DNA of 64,000 bases from Vibrio pomeroyi (GCA_041879425.1 CP090854.1:2852001-2916000); one strand, 5' to 3'; positions 27,935 to 49,423 are shown, counted from the first letter of the stretch. The notes: generated by a model not told the origin, from the letters alone. Numbers and translations: made by a program.

Positions 27935-29119
27935 TTAACCCGGATGACCATCCACTCGTGGTGTTAATAGCATCATGCCAAATTTCCAGATAAACAGACC
28001 AAACGCCAACGTCCATAAACCTGCGCTGATGTTAACCATCTCAAACAGATAAGCAGGGAAGAAAGTCACGCCTAAGCTACGAACTAACGCGGCAATAAAA
28101 ATCGCTGAGAAGGCTAGCGCCATGCTTGGCCCTTTGTAAATTGCACGACCAGTGTGTCCCATGGTCACGCGAGTAATCATCGCAAGAATCAAACCGCTCA
28201 AGCCACCAATCGCAAACAGGTGCAGCATGTTATGACTCGCAAATGGGTTATCTAACAAACCACGTAGCAGTAAGCTTAGAGGGATACACAAGTAAGCCGC
28301 ATGCAGTGACCACACCAAAGGCTCAGATAACGTCGTCCAAGGCTTCCAACGGATAAAGCGGACTAACTGAGTCACGCCAGCAAACACCATTAATTCATTG
28401 CCTACTTGAGCAAAGGTGAGTGGGAAGAAGCTCAGAACAAACAGCCCTACCAAAGGTAAGTTTACCAACCATTCCAACCACACCAATGGTTGCGCTTTCT
28501 CAAAGTCGAAGCGACGAGCGGTAAAGAATGGAATCACTCGTCCGCCCATTACAGACAGCAACAACGTAAACCACCACAACATCGCTTGCCATACCGCAGA
28601 TGAAGGAAATGGAGGCATACCTTTAATGGTCGCGTAGCTCGCAAAGTTCGCCACGATAGCCAATATAAACAGCGGTACGAAGAACAGGTTCTTCCAACCT
28701 TTCGACTTCACGACACGAAAACCAATCTCGTAAGCCGCGAAGATTAAGAACAACGCTTCAATCGAAGAGATCAGCCACAATGGAGCCGGTGTCCAAAACA
28801 GAATGCGAGGTGCCAGCCACAATCCGACGAGCACAGCTAATCGATAATGCTTGGTGCCATTAACGCCCGTCCAAGTTTGCACGGCTGTAAGCACAAAGCC
28901 GACAACAATCGCCATCGAAAAACCAAACAGCATCTCATGCACGTGCCACCACAGTGCGGGAACGTTTAAAATCTCTGGCTGACCGTTTTGGAACATGATG
29001 ACCCAAGCCACAATCGCAATCACGGCATAGAGACTGCCCAAAAAGAAGAAAGGTCGAAAGCCTAAACGCAGGTAGGCTGGAATCGCGTCTTCTACACTTT
29101 TATCTGTGATATTTAACAA
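27935..29119 (-). CDS. nnrS: NnrS-family heme/copper membrane protein
   Basis: 394 residues with about 12 membrane segments. The start PAYLRLGFRPFFFLGSLYA, then WWHVHEMLFGF and MITRVTMGHTGR, are the NnrS family blocks; the histidines are likely heme or copper ligands. Known: NnrS helps cells withstand nitric oxide and related iron nitrosyl stress. The start is TTG at 29119, supported by AGGAGCGAG six bases upstream and the absence of another Met for 40 residues. No clear NsrR site was found upstream. Confidence 0.9.
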   Translation of the reverse strand: MLNITDKSVEDAIPAYLRLGFRPFFFLGSLYAVIAIVAWVIMFQNGQPEILNVPALWWHVHEMLFGFSMAIVVGFVLTAVQTWTGVNGTKHYRLAVLVGLWLAPRILFWTPAPLWLISSIEALFLIFAAYEIGFRVVKSKGWKNLFFVPLFILAIVANFASYATIKGMPPFPSSAVWQAMLWWFTLLLSVMGGRVIPFFTARRFDFEKAQPLVWLEWLVNLPLVGLFVLSFFPLTFAQVGNELMVFAGVTQLVRFIRWKPWTTLSEPLVWSLHAAYLCIPLSLLLRGLLDNPFASHNMLHLFAIGGLSGLILAMITRVTMGHTGRAIYKGPSMALAFSAIFIAALVRSLGVTFFPAYLFEMVNISAGLWTLAFGLFIWKFGMMLLTPRVDGHPG

Positions 29120-29175
29120 ACTCGCTCCTAATTCTCAGATAAGCGGCCAAGGTATTACCTAAACCAAATTTGGTG

Positions 29176-29191
29176 TGCATCAAATTCGATG
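29176..29191. promoter_or_regulatory. Inverted repeat upstream of nnrS
   Basis: GCATC-AAATTC-GATGC has perfect 5-base arms, about 60 bases before the nnrS start in the divergent spacer. The half-site orientation is opposite to an NsrR box, so the cognate regulator is unknown. Confidence 0.3.
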
Positions 29192-29407
29192 CCATATGCA
29201 GATCACATTGCATGAAACGCGCCAATTCGATAAAGCCAGTAAAAACAGCCACTCACGAGATTCACTAGCCAATAAACAGGTCAAAAACACACAACCAAAA
29301 GAGTCATAAAGACATATAGGTGTATAAATAGAAACTTACTGACTTTTGCCATCTCGCCACATATAGTAAGACTAGTCTCAAATACAAAAGAACAGACAAG
29401 GAACGCG

Positions 29408-29962
29408 ATGTATATTTTTGGTTATGGCAGCTTGATCAACTCATCTTCACGTCAACTTACCGGTCAAACAGGTCAAGCGATCCCAGCGATTGTTCATGGC
29501 TTAGTGCGCCATTGGAGTAAGATCGATGACAGTTACGTGTTATCCCCTTTGATCGTCAACCTTGGTGAAGGGCAAGTGAACGGTGTTTTGCTTGAAGTGG
29601 ATGATGTGGCATTGGCTGAATTTGATCGTCGTGAACGCGGTTATCACCGTATCGAATTAAAAGCTGTTCAGATAGAGAGCCAAACTGACTTTAAAACGGA
29701 TCAATCGATCTGGGTATACATCAAAGACGAGATTCAAGCGCCTTGTGAAAACAGCCCTATAGTTCAAACCTATGTCGATACCGTTATGGCAGGATGCCTA
29801 GAAGTATCTGAAAGCTTTGCGGCGCACTTTGTGAAACATACACAAGGTTGGCACCACCCATTAGAAAATGATCGCCACCAGCCCAAATACGGCAATCTTG
29901 CTGGCGTATCTGATCACCACCACAGTGTGATTGATGGTTTGATACTGAGTGTTCGCAGCTAG
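29408..29962 (+). CDS. Gamma-glutamylcyclotransferase-like (AIG2/GGCT fold) protein
   Basis: 184 residues. The fold signature FGYGSLI opens the protein. The catalytic-type glutamate is expected around the FDRRERGYHRIEL segment (about 74-86). Members act on gamma-glutamyl peptides or amines, but many bacterial copies are uncharacterised. It diverges from nnrS; AGGA precedes the ATG. The substrate is unknown. Confidence 0.8.
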   Translation: MYIFGYGSLINSSSRQLTGQTGQAIPAIVHGLVRHWSKIDDSYVLSPLIVNLGEGQVNGVLLEVDDVALAEFDRRERGYHRIELKAVQIESQTDFKTDQSIWVYIKDEIQAPCENSPIVQTYVDTVMAGCLEVSESFAAHFVKHTQGWHHPLENDRHQPKYGNLAGVSDHHHSVIDGLILSVRS

Positions 29963-30042
29963 TCTTTGAGGGCTTTGGAGCTTTGAAAACAGAAAAATCG
30001 ATGAGCTTATAACGAATAGGCTCACCGACTAAAATAAACCGC

Positions 30043-30378
<336 letters not shown>

Positions 30379-30435
30379 TCACTTCCTATATTGATTGATT
30401 TTCACTCATTAAATCTTTTACTAAAATTAAGTGAA

Positions 30436-30451
30436 ATGTAAATGTTTACAC
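30436..30451. promoter_or_regulatory. GalR operator upstream of galR
   Basis: ATGTAAATGTTTACAC (reverse: GTGTAAACATTTACAT) differs only at the centre and one end from the GalR box GTGTAANCGNTTACAC. It lies 122 bases before galR and suggests autoregulation. Confidence 0.65.
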
Positions 30452-30572
30452 TAGCATTAAGCCTAATAATTACAAGCGGTAAAGATCTCATTACCGGAAG
30501 TAAAATGAGAGTTTGATTGCCTTGCACTCATTGTCGGTGTTAAATAGATGCAGCAATATATAGAGGTTAAAT

Positions 30573-31571
30573 ATGGCAACAATCAAGGATGTCGCAAAAG
30601 AATCCGGTGTATCAGTCGCAACCGTATCTCGGGTGATCAACAAATCTCCGAAGGCCAGTGCTAGCTCTATTGAGTCAGTCACTAAAGCGATGGCTAAACT
30701 CGGCTATCGCCCGAATGCCAATGCCCGTGCGCTCGTAAGCCAAAGCACCAATACCGTCGGTGTGTTGGTGGGTGATATTTCCGATCCTTTCTTTGGCACG
30801 CTAGTTAAATCGGTCGACAACGTTGCCAGAGAGAACGGCAAACATATCTTGGTGGGCAATGGTTCTCACAATCGTGAAGAAGAACAACAAGCGATTGAGC
30901 TACTGATCAACAGTCGCTGTGACGCCCTAATCATTCACTCGAAAGGCCTGACTGACGAGGAGCTGATTGCTTACTCTAAAGAAGTGAAAGGCTTAGTGCT
31001 GATCAACCGTTACATCGAAGAAATTGCCAATCGCTGTATCTTTCTAGATAACAAGAAAGGCGCCTTCCTCGCGACTGAATACTTAATCCGACATGGTCAC
31101 AAAAACATTGCGTGTATCGCCTCTTCTTCAAGCATTGAAGATGCCAACGAGCGTGTTGAAGGTTACCAAGCCGCGCTAAAAGAGTATGGTATTGAGTTAT
31201 CTGAAAGCTATGTTGAACAGGCTCTGCCAACCAGTGATGGTGGCGAATATGCGATGACAAACCTGCTGACTAAGTCATTGCCAATCACTGGTATTGTGGC
31301 TTACAACGACTACATGGCGGCAGGTGCTTTGTCTGTACTCGATGAAAACGGAATCCAAGCGCCAGAGAAAATGTCGATCATCGGATTCGATGATGGCTTA
31401 ATTGCTCGCTATGTTCATCCGAAGCTGACTACGATTCGTTACCCAATTCAAATGATGGCTGAGAAAGCAACACGACTTGCCTTGAACCTAGCCAAAGGTG
31501 AAGACACCTCAGCAGAACCAATGATGTTCTCGCCAACTTTGGTGCGCCGTAATTCGGTAGAGAAAATCTAA
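30573..31571 (+). CDS. galR: GalR-type LacI-family repressor of galactose genes
   Basis: 332 residues. The helix-turn-helix ATIKDVAKESGVSVATVSRVI is followed by the hinge helix PNANARALVSQ and a periplasmic-binding-protein-like sensor domain (about 60-332) with VGDISDPFFG and FDDGLIARYVHPKLTTIRYP. It matches E. coli GalR/GalS along its whole length. It is convergent with the gal operon, and matching operators lie before itself, galE and the ABC transporter, so it probably governs all three. Confidence 0.93.
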   Translation: MATIKDVAKESGVSVATVSRVINKSPKASASSIESVTKAMAKLGYRPNANARALVSQSTNTVGVLVGDISDPFFGTLVKSVDNVARENGKHILVGNGSHNREEEQQAIELLINSRCDALIIHSKGLTDEELIAYSKEVKGLVLINRYIEEIANRCIFLDNKKGAFLATEYLIRHGHKNIACIASSSSIEDANERVEGYQAALKEYGIELSESYVEQALPTSDGGEYAMTNLLTKSLPITGIVAYNDYMAAGALSVLDENGIQAPEKMSIIGFDDGLIARYVHPKLTTIRYPIQMMAEKATRLALNLAKGEDTSAEPMMFSPTLVRRNSVEKI

Positions 31572-31602
31572 GTTCGGTCACTGACCAAACAGCAAACGAA
31601 AA

Positions 31603-31636
31603 AAAGCCCTAACAGAATCGCTTCTGTTAGGGCTTT
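31603..31636. terminator. Terminator between galR and galM
   Basis: Perfect 13-bp stem AAAGCCCTAACAG / CTGTTAGGGCTTT, A-rich on the left and T-ending on the right, between convergent galR and galETKM. Confidence 0.88.
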
Positions 31637-31794
31637 CCTACCTTACTCTCGTACCCAACAATCACTCCCTTATTAGGTCGCCGATTGCTAGGTGCCACTT
31701 TTGTTCATCCCCCCAAGAGCAGCGTAATAAATCACACCGCTCCATTCATAAATCAACAAAAGAACTTGGCATCACCGCTTTGAGCTAGAGTGTA

Positions 31795-32874
31795 CTAGTT
31801 TGAAGAATCCCCCGAAAATTCAAACTGGTAGCAGGTACGGTAGTTGTATTCTTGTTCAGGCTGGAGAATACAACTGTCCTGCTTCCACTCTGGGTGGTTA
31901 GGAGAGTCAGGTAAGAACTGGGTTTCTAATGCCAAACCTGCGTAATCTTCATAGCTGCCACCACTTCGGTTTGGTGTGCCACCAAGCCAGTTTCCGGTGT
32001 ACAGCTGCATAGCAGGTTTGGTTGAAAATACTTTTAAGGTGACCAGCGCATCTGGCGAGGTCACAGTCGCGGCACATTGAGTGCGTTTACAGCCGTCAGC
32101 CAATAAGAAAGAGTGATCGTAACCCTTGGCGGCTTTCTGTTGTTCATCACCTAATAAACGCTCTGAGATCATCATAGGCTGAGTGAAGTCGAAGCTGGTC
32201 GATTTCACCGATTTCAAGTTGCCTAATGGAATGCCGACAGAGTTGGTTGGTAAGAACTGAGACGCATTGATACTCACAATGTGAGACAAGCAATCGTGCC
32301 CTGCTTCTGCACCGAGCAGGTTGAAGTAGGCGTGATTAGTCAGGTTAACTACCGTTGGTTTATCGGTGTTGGCTGTATAATCGATAGAGACTCGATTATC
32401 TTCGGTGATTTCATAACGAACCGACACGTTCAAATTACCCGGAAAACCTTGGTCGCCATCCGCTGATACTAAGCTAAACACAACCGATGTTTCAGTTTGC
32501 TCAGTAATACTCCAACGGCGTTTATCAAAACCATTCGGCCCACCGTGTAAGGTATTTCCCGCTTGGTTAGTTTCCAGTTTGTAATTCTTGCCGTCAATCT
32601 TGAAACGACCATTGGCAATGCGGTTAGCATAACGACCGACTGTCGCCCCCATATAACTGGCTTGCTTCTCGAAGTTCTCCATTGAATTCACACCCAATAG
32701 CACTTCTCGTCTGTTTCCTTTTACTGGCAAGATACAGCTCAACCACGTTGCGCCAATATCCATGAATGTCACTTCCATGCCGTGTGCATTCGACAGCGTG
32801 ACAAGCTGAGCAGGTTGGCCATCATAGGCTGCAGTTTCTGTCATGGATTGATGCAGGTTCTGCGCTTGTGTCAT
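31795..32874 (-). CDS. galM: GalM, aldose 1-epimerase (mutarotase)
   Basis: Interconverts beta- and alpha-D-galactose so that GalK can act on the product of beta-galactosidases. 359 residues. Substrate-binding blocks: GRYANRIANGRF, the NTLHGGPNGFDKRRW catalytic histidine region, the second conserved His in LTNHAYFNLLG, and LALETQFLPDSPNHPEW with the catalytic Glu. It is the last gene of galETKM, with GAAGGA upstream of the ATG. Confidence 0.96.
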   Translation of the reverse strand: MTQAQNLHQSMTETAAYDGQPAQLVTLSNAHGMEVTFMDIGATWLSCILPVKGNRREVLLGVNSMENFEKQASYMGATVGRYANRIANGRFKIDGKNYKLETNQAGNTLHGGPNGFDKRRWSITEQTETSVVFSLVSADGDQGFPGNLNVSVRYEITEDNRVSIDYTANTDKPTVVNLTNHAYFNLLGAEAGHDCLSHIVSINASQFLPTNSVGIPLGNLKSVKSTSFDFTQPMMISERLLGDEQQKAAKGYDHSFLLADGCKRTQCAATVTSPDALVTLKVFSTKPAMQLYTGNWLGGTPNRSGGSYEDYAGLALETQFLPDSPNHPEWKQDSCILQPEQEYNYRTCYQFEFSGDSSN

Positions 32875-32895
32875 TCTAAATTCCTTCTACTGCCA

Positions 32896-32927
32896 GTAAA
32901 AAGCCTCTACGTTGAGGTAAAGGCTTT
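32896..32927 (-). terminator. Terminator-like hairpin between galK and galM
   Basis: On the minus strand AAAGCCT, a loop with its own CCTC/GAGG pairing and AGGCTTT are followed by a short T-run. It may reduce transcription into galM or stabilise the upstream mRNA. Confidence 0.5.
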
Positions 32928-32930
32928 AGT

Positions 32931-32959
32931 ATTTGGCCTACCATGATCTTTTTACTTGG
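32931..32959. repeat. 29-bp dispersed repeat, copy 1
   Basis: Starts ATTTGGCCTACCATGATC and continues into a T-rich tail with ACTT. It lies in the galK-galM spacer, directly beside the hairpin. Other copies are at 49496, 59090 and 59815. Confidence 0.7.
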
Positions 32960-32986
32960 TAAGCACTATCTTAAGTCTCGAAGCAG

Positions 32987-34147
32987 TTAGATTACTTCAA
33001 TTAGGCCGGCGCCGTCTTTCGCTTGGCACACATAAATTGATTCTTTTAGACCCGTCGCTGCTTGATATTTCTGCTCAACGGTTGTTTTAATTTCATCAAC
33101 TAAAGCTGGCGGAACCAACGCCACGATACAACCACCAAAGCCACCGCCCGTCATACGCACGCCGCCTTGATCGCCAATCACTTCTTTAACCATATCCACT
33201 AGCGTATCGATCTCTTTAACTGTGATTTCAAAATCATCACGCATTGATGCATGTGATTCTGCCATCAACTCGCCCATGCGCTTCATGTCATGAGTACGCA
33301 GAGCTTGAGCCGCTTCTACTGTGCGGTCATTTTCAGTAATCACGTGGCGAGCGCGCTTAGCAACCATCCCATCCAATTCAGACTCTTTCGCTTTGAATTG
33401 CTCAATCGTTACATCACGTAGTGCTGGGACACCAAACAAGCGAGCCGCTTCTTCACACTGCTCACGGCGTGTGTTGTATTCACTGTCGACCAAGCCACGT
33501 TTCTTGTTTGAATTGATAATCACCACCGCCATGTCTTCTGGCATCGAAACCGCCTGAGTTTCTAGGCTACGGCAATCCAAAAGCATCGCGTGGTTCGCTA
33601 GGCCTTCAGCCGAGATCATTTGGTCCATGATGCCGCAGTTACAACCAACGAATTCGTTCTCTGCTTGCTGGCCATTCAATGCGACTTCAGCTTGAGTGAT
33701 CTCTAGGTTGTAAAGCACCTTGAATGTCTGACCAATTACCACTTCTAGCGCGGCTGATGAACTCAAACCCGCACCTTGAGGTACATTGCCTGATACAGAA
33801 ATATCCGCACCTTTAAACTGGTAGCCACGACCAATTAAGCACTTCACCACACCACGAATGTAGTTCGCCCACATCTTGTCTTGTTGGAAGGTAATCTCTT
33901 GCGTGATATCGAATTCGTCTACCGCATCATCGTAGTCAACAGACACAACACGCACCATGTTGTCATCACGCTTTGCTGCCGCAACAACGGTTTGGTAGTT
34001 AATGGCACACGGTAGAACAAAACCGTCATTGTAGTCAGTGTGCTCACCAATCAGGTTCACACGACCTGGCGCTTGAACGATGTGAGTCGCTTGGTAACCA
34101 AGGACTTGCTCAAAAGATGCTTTCACGTTTTGGATTAGATCAGACAT
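32987..34147 (-). CDS. galK: GalK, galactokinase
   Basis: Phosphorylates alpha-D-galactose at C1. 386 residues of the GHMP kinase family. Galactose signature [19 protein letters not shown] near the N-terminus; ATP-binding [17 protein letters not shown] near 120-136; and the third GHMP motif [16 protein letters not shown] near 335. All are intact. It follows galT across a spacer that carries a REP-like composite element. Confidence 0.97.
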   Translation of the reverse strand: MSDLIQNVKASFEQVLGYQATHIVQAPGRVNLIGEHTDYNDGFVLPCAINYQTVVAAAKRDDNMVRVVSVDYDDAVDEFDITQEITFQQDKMWANYIRGVVKCLIGRGYQFKGADISVSGNVPQGAGLSSSAALEVVIGQTFKVLYNLEITQAEVALNGQQAENEFVGCNCGIMDQMISAEGLANHAMLLDCRSLETQAVSMPEDMAVVIINSNKKRGLVDSEYNTRREQCEEAARLFGVPALRDVTIEQFKAKESELDGMVAKRARHVITENDRTVEAAQALRTHDMKRMGELMAESHASMRDDFEITVKEIDTLVDMVKEVIGDQGGVRMTGGGFGGCIVALVPPALVDEIKTTVEQKYQAATGLKESIYVCQAKDGAGLIEVI

Positions 34148-34213
34148 AAGTAAACTCTCTGCTTAAACTCTTTGTTCAATTGTGGCCCCTTCATGGCACC
34201 ACTTTAATTCTTT

Positions 34214-34313
34214 GAGATTCCCGACTCCTTTGTTCCTCACTCTCGGGATTGACGCTAAACGTTTCAATGAAGCTGTCATTCCAGAATCGAGGGACGAGAT
34301 ATCAGGAATCTCG
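34214..34313. repeat. Composite REP-like element, copy 1 (galT-galK spacer)
   Basis: Two facing units: 34214-34254 (GAGATTCCCGACTC ... CTCGGGATTGACG) is itself a hairpin, and 34275-34313 (GTCATTCCAGAATCGAGG ... AGGAATCTCG) is a second one. The outer ends GAGATTCC / GGAATCTC are inverted. The element fills much of the 188-base spacer. Confidence 0.75.
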
Positions 34314-34335
34314 TTTGTTACCTAGAAGCTGCGTA

Positions 34336-35388
34336 TTACTGCTCTTTGTAGTGAACGTCACTCAAATCACGAAGACGTTGCGCTGCTTGTTCTGCGGTCA
34401 AATCACGTTGCGATTCTGCCAACATTTCGTAGCCCACCATGAACTTACGAACCGATGCGCTGCGCAGTAGTGGCGGGTAGAAAAGCGCGTGCAGTTGCCA
34501 ATGGTCGATGTCGGTGCCTTCTTCAAAGAACGGCGCATAGTGCCAACCCATTGAGTATGGGAATGAACATTGGAACAAGTTATCGTAGCGGCAGGTCAGC
34601 TTCTTGATCGCAAGTGCCAAATCATCACGTTGTTCGTCAGTCAGTTCACTCATACGGCGAATGTGCGTTTTTGGCAGCAACATGGTTTCGAATGGCCATG
34701 CTGCCCAGTAAGGCACTACAGCAATCCAATGTTCCGTTTCAACCACAGTGCGTGAGCCGTCTTTCATTTCAGCTTCAACGTAATCCACTAATAGGTTTGA
34801 ACCTTGTTGCTCGAAGTATTCTTTTAGCAGCTTTTCTTTACGTTCAATCTCGTTTGGCAGAAAGCTGTTCGCCCAAATTTGACCGTGTGGGTGAGGCTGA
34901 GAACAGCCCATAGTCTCGCCTTTGTTCTCAAACGCTTGAACCCATAGGTAATCTTTACTTAGCTCTTCAATCTGTTCATTCCAGGTATCGATCACGCCGC
35001 GGATTTTATTCACCGGCAACTCTGGCAGCGTTTTGCTGTGGTCTGGAGAGAAACAGATAACGCGGCTCAACCCACGAACACCTTGAGTCTTAAATAGAGG
35101 GTTGTCAGACTCTGGAGCGTCAGGCGAATCAGGCATCAACGCCGCGAAATCATTACTGAACACATAAGTACCGTCGTAATCTGGGTTTTCATCACCCGAG
35201 ATACGTGTGTTGGTCGGGCACAAGAAACACTCATTCTCATACTCAGGAAGTTGTTCAGTTGATGGCTTCTCGTCTTGACCGCTCCACGGGCGTTTAGCAC
35301 GGTGCGGTGATACTAAGATCCACTGACCCGTTAGTGGGTTATAACGACGATGCGGGTGGTCTACTGGGTTAAATTCAACTTTTGACAT
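34336..35388 (-). CDS. galT: GalT, galactose-1-phosphate uridylyltransferase
   Basis: Exchanges galactose 1-phosphate for glucose 1-phosphate on UDP. 350 residues of the HIT superfamily. The active-site [11 protein letters not shown] carries the uridylylated His168. The zinc ligand region ECFLCPTN lies at about 53-60, and a C-terminal half with [13 protein letters not shown] forms the second lobe. It lies between galE and galK, the classical Leloir order. Confidence 0.97.
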   Translation of the reverse strand: MSKVEFNPVDHPHRRYNPLTGQWILVSPHRAKRPWSGQDEKPSTEQLPEYENECFLCPTNTRISGDENPDYDGTYVFSNDFAALMPDSPDAPESDNPLFKTQGVRGLSRVICFSPDHSKTLPELPVNKIRGVIDTWNEQIEELSKDYLWVQAFENKGETMGCSQPHPHGQIWANSFLPNEIERKEKLLKEYFEQQGSNLLVDYVEAEMKDGSRTVVETEHWIAVVPYWAAWPFETMLLPKTHIRRMSELTDEQRDDLALAIKKLTCRYDNLFQCSFPYSMGWHYAPFFEEGTDIDHWQLHALFYPPLLRSASVRKFMVGYEMLAESQRDLTAEQAAQRLRDLSDVHYKEQ

Positions 35389-35452
35389 ACTTACATTGCT
35401 CTTAATTTTTGTGTCTTGGTCAATTCACCAAGACGAATCATTCTTCTACAAG

Positions 35453-35590
35453 GAGATTCCCTATCACGCTCGTTCCTCGCTGTAGGGAATGACGTGTGAT
35501 CTCGTTGTGCTATTTGTGCAAAGGCCACCGCTTCATGGCCTTATGCTCATTCGTCATTCCAGAATCGAGGCACGAGATATCTGGAATCTC
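35453..35590. repeat. Composite REP-like element, copy 2 (galE-galT spacer)
   Basis: Units at 35453-35494 (GAGATTCCCTATCACG ... GTAGGGAATGACG) and 35552-35590 (CGTCATTCCAGAATCGAG ... CTGGAATCTC) have the same architecture as copy 1 but a longer centre. That centre holds another hairpin, AAGGCCA / TGGCCTT (35521-35542). Confidence 0.75.
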
Positions 35591-35616
35591 TCTTTTCTCA
35601 ATAACCTAAAAGTTTC

Positions 35617-36627
35617 TTAGTAACCCTGGGGATTATTCGACTGCCAATTCCACGTATCCGCCGTCATTTCCATCACGCTGCGAGTCGCCTTCCAGCCCAG
35701 TTCGCGTTCTGCTTTTTCTGTGCTTGCCCAACATTCGGCAATATCACCAGCACGACGCGGACATAATTCGTAAGGCACTGGCTTGCCCGATGCTTGTGCG
35801 AAGGCTTCAACCATCTCAAGTACACTTGAGCCTTTACCTGTACCTAGGTTGTAAATGTGTAGACCCGCTTTCTCGCCCACGGCTTTTAATGCTGCTACGT
35901 GGCCATCAGCCAAATCCATCACGTGGATGTAATCTCTAACGCCAGTTCCATCAACGGTTGGGTAATCGTTTCCAAAGATAGAAAGCTTCTCTCTACGACC
36001 AACGGCAACTTGTGCGATAAATGGCATTAGGTTGTTTGGAATGCCTTGCGGGTCTTCGCCCATGGTGCCCGATGGATGTGCGCCGACAGGGTTAAAGTAG
36101 CGCAGTAAAGTGACGCTCCAGTCGTTTTCAGCGTTGAACAAATCACTCAAACACTCTTCGACCATGTATTTACTACGACCATAAGGGTTCGTGGTATCGC
36201 CCGTTGGTGAGCTTTCGGTGATCGGCACAATCTCAGGATCGCCGTAAACCGTCGCTGAAGAGCTAAATACGATGCTTTTCACGCCTGCTTTCTTCATGCT
36301 GCGCGCTAGAACCAGAGAACCATTGACGTTGTTATCGTAGTATTCCAAAGGCTTAGCGACTGATTCGCCGACCGCTTTTAGGCCAGCGAAATGAATTACG
36401 GCTTGAATGTCATGCTTGGCAAAAACACCATCTAAGAAGGATTCATCACGAATATCGCCAAGGTAAAATGTTGGTGTTTGACCGGTTAGCGCATTGATTC
36501 GCTCCAGTACTAGCTCTTTGCTGTTGCAAAGGTTGTCTACAATGATTGGCTCCATCCCCGCCTGCATCATTTGAATACATGTGTGACTTCCGATGTAACC
36601 CATGCCGCCCGTTACCAGTACTTTCAC
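35617..36627 (-). CDS. galE: GalE, UDP-glucose 4-epimerase
   Basis: NAD-dependent epimerase of the short-chain dehydrogenase family, 336 residues. Rossmann motif GGMGYIGSH at 7-15; catalytic Ser-Ser-Ala-Thr-Val-Tyr segment and the Tyr-x-x-x-Lys pair in NPYGRSKYMVE. I chose GTG at 36627, since it has GAGAGG six bases upstream and gives VKVLVTGG like other GalE proteins; an ATG at 36654 would add nine atypical residues. It is the first gene of galETKM. Confidence 0.95.
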   Translation of the reverse strand: MKVLVTGGMGYIGSHTCIQMMQAGMEPIIVDNLCNSKELVLERINALTGQTPTFYLGDIRDESFLDGVFAKHDIQAVIHFAGLKAVGESVAKPLEYYDNNVNGSLVLARSMKKAGVKSIVFSSSATVYGDPEIVPITESSPTGDTTNPYGRSKYMVEECLSDLFNAENDWSVTLLRYFNPVGAHPSGTMGEDPQGIPNNLMPFIAQVAVGRREKLSIFGNDYPTVDGTGVRDYIHVMDLADGHVAALKAVGEKAGLHIYNLGTGKGSSVLEMVEAFAQASGKPVPYELCPRRAGDIAECWASTEKAERELGWKATRSVMEMTADTWNWQSNNPQGY

Positions 36628-36729
36628 AATCAACCTCTCTTCACTGTCATTCATGATGAAATCTGAACCGATACTCTGTGTATTAGTTCGTTGTTACAGA
36701 AATAGTAGCAGCCAATCTGACTATAATTC

Positions 36730-36745
36730 TGTGATCAGAGCCACG
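36730..36745. promoter_or_regulatory. CRP-like site upstream of galE
   Basis: TGTGA-TCAGAG-CCACG keeps 8 of 10 consensus positions of TGTGA-N6-TCACA and adjoins the GalR operator, as at the E. coli gal promoter. Confidence 0.45.
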
Positions 36746-36747
36746 AA

Positions 36748-36763
36748 GTGTAAACGTTTACAC
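36748..36763. promoter_or_regulatory. Perfect GalR operator of galETKM
   Basis: GTGTAAACGTTTACAC is a perfect 16-bp palindrome equal to the GalR consensus, 121 bases before the galE start. The rest of the 393-base galE-ebgR spacer shows no gene. Confidence 0.85.
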
Positions 36764-36945
36764 AAAGTTCCACGAGACATATTCATATCAACATAGAATT
36801 GATGAATCGATAGACAGTGCTAATTCATTGAAATTAAATGAGATCTTTATAGATAGTTAGATTTGCGACATCACAGAGGAGTTGAGCATTTATTTTACTA
36901 AAAGTTAATGCATTGACTTTCAGTTTGATTACAATAGGTCAGTAG

Positions 36946-38004
<1,059 letters not shown>

Positions 38005-38027
38005 CAATATATTTCAAATAGATAATG

Positions 38028-38059
38028 AAAGGTCACCTCTATTATAGGTGGCCTTTTTT
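38028..38059 (+). terminator. Terminator of ebgR
   Basis: Stem AAAGGTCACCT / AGGTGGCCTTT with one T-G pair and six T after it. Confidence 0.82.
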
Positions 38060-38131
38060 GTACCTGTAATCCCCCTATCCAATCACATATCGTCTCTTCC
38101 AATCTGCTGTATAAAACACCAAATAGTATTC

Positions 38132-38147
38132 TTTTAAGTGGATCACA
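38132..38147. promoter_or_regulatory. Possible CRP site upstream of ebgA
   Basis: TTTTA-AGTGGA-TCACA keeps the full right half-site and three of five left positions. Weak alone, but well placed for a catabolite-controlled promoter. Confidence 0.3.
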
Positions 38148-38187
38148 CAGCACCGTAAAAAGCCCACAAAAAACGTGATGGAGTTAA

Positions 38188-41898
<3,711 letters not shown>

Positions 41899-41923
41899 GT
41901 AAAACCCTAATAATTCACAGCGC

Positions 41924-41952
41924 ATTTGAGCCTTGCCGTTCAAGGCTCAAAT
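41924..41952. repeat. 12-bp perfect inverted repeat between ebgC and the first permease gene
   Basis: ATTTGAGCCTTG / CAAGGCTCAAAT with a 5-base loop, and no T-run after it. It is therefore more likely an mRNA-stability or processing hairpin than a terminator. Confidence 0.75.
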
Positions 41953-42014
41953 AGACTGAACAAAGCCTCTGTGCTTCTTCCCTACAAAGAAGCATAGAGA
42001 AATAACGACTATAA

Positions 42015-43463
<1,449 letters not shown>

Positions 43464-43490
43464 TACTTAGCAGCATTAGAACCAATTTCA

Positions 43491-43517
43491 AAAGCGCCTA
43501 CCATGGCGCTTTTTTTG
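43491..43517 (+). terminator. Terminator after the first permease gene
   Basis: Stem AAAGCGCC / GGCGCTTT with a T-run, 27 bases after the stop codon. It separates the two permease copies into different transcripts, at least in part. Confidence 0.83.
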
Positions 43518-45472
<1,955 letters not shown>

Positions 45473-45500
45473 TTTTCCCCTATACTATGATTTAAACTTC

Positions 45501-45530
45501 AGGCACTCGCATTTGGTGAGTGCCTTTTTA
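45501..45530 (+). terminator. Terminator after the second permease gene
   Basis: Stem AGGCACTC / GAGTGCCT with a 9-base loop and TTTTT after it. Like the ygjK terminator at 49424 it is built on GGCACTC/GAGTGCC. Confidence 0.82.
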
Positions 45531-45694
45531 TTTGTCGGTACATTTCCACTAACCATCTCGATTAAATCAAAGCCATTCAAGAAACAAAGCATTCGAACCA
45601 ACAATCTAACCACCCATCAAATAATTCACCTCCCGAATACTTACAACCCTAGCCATACCTCTGCAAATTCAACTGAAAGTCAAAATAAAAACAA

Positions 45695-45708
45695 AGTAAA
45701 TATTTACT
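45695..45708. promoter_or_regulatory. EbgR-like operator upstream of ygjJ
   Basis: AGTAAATATTTACT is a perfect 14-bp palindrome with the same AGTAAA/TTTACT half-sites as the ebgA operator, 172 bases before ygjJ. The rest of the spacer (45531-45879) holds no credible gene. Confidence 0.55.
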
Positions 45709-45807
45709 AAAAACAGATCACACTTTTAAGCCTAATTAATTTTAAACATCAAAATTATCATTAATATTGGTTTTGCGATCGTAAGTAACCTGACCAATAC
45801 GCCTTGA

Positions 45808-46944
<1,137 letters not shown>

Positions 46945-46947
46945 TAA

Positions 46948-49341
<2,394 letters not shown>

Positions 49342-49423
49342 ATCGAACCTTTTTACCTGTCCTCTGAGATTCATTGATACAACGGATTAACAAGATACAA
49401 CGGATCAATAAATTTCAGACTTT

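Noticed and set aside
29176..29191. NsrR box upstream of nnrS
   Set aside because: The half-sites face the opposite way (GCATC...GATGC) from the NsrR consensus, so I recorded it only as an inverted repeat.
34148..36616. Insertion sequence in the gal spacers
   Set aside because: No transposase frame and no target-site duplication could be seen; the repeats are short hairpin composites.
45513..45710. 65-codon plus-strand frame before ygjJ
   Set aside because: Begins in a terminator, is low in complexity (Asn/Thr/Ser/Lys) and covers the EbgR-like operator.
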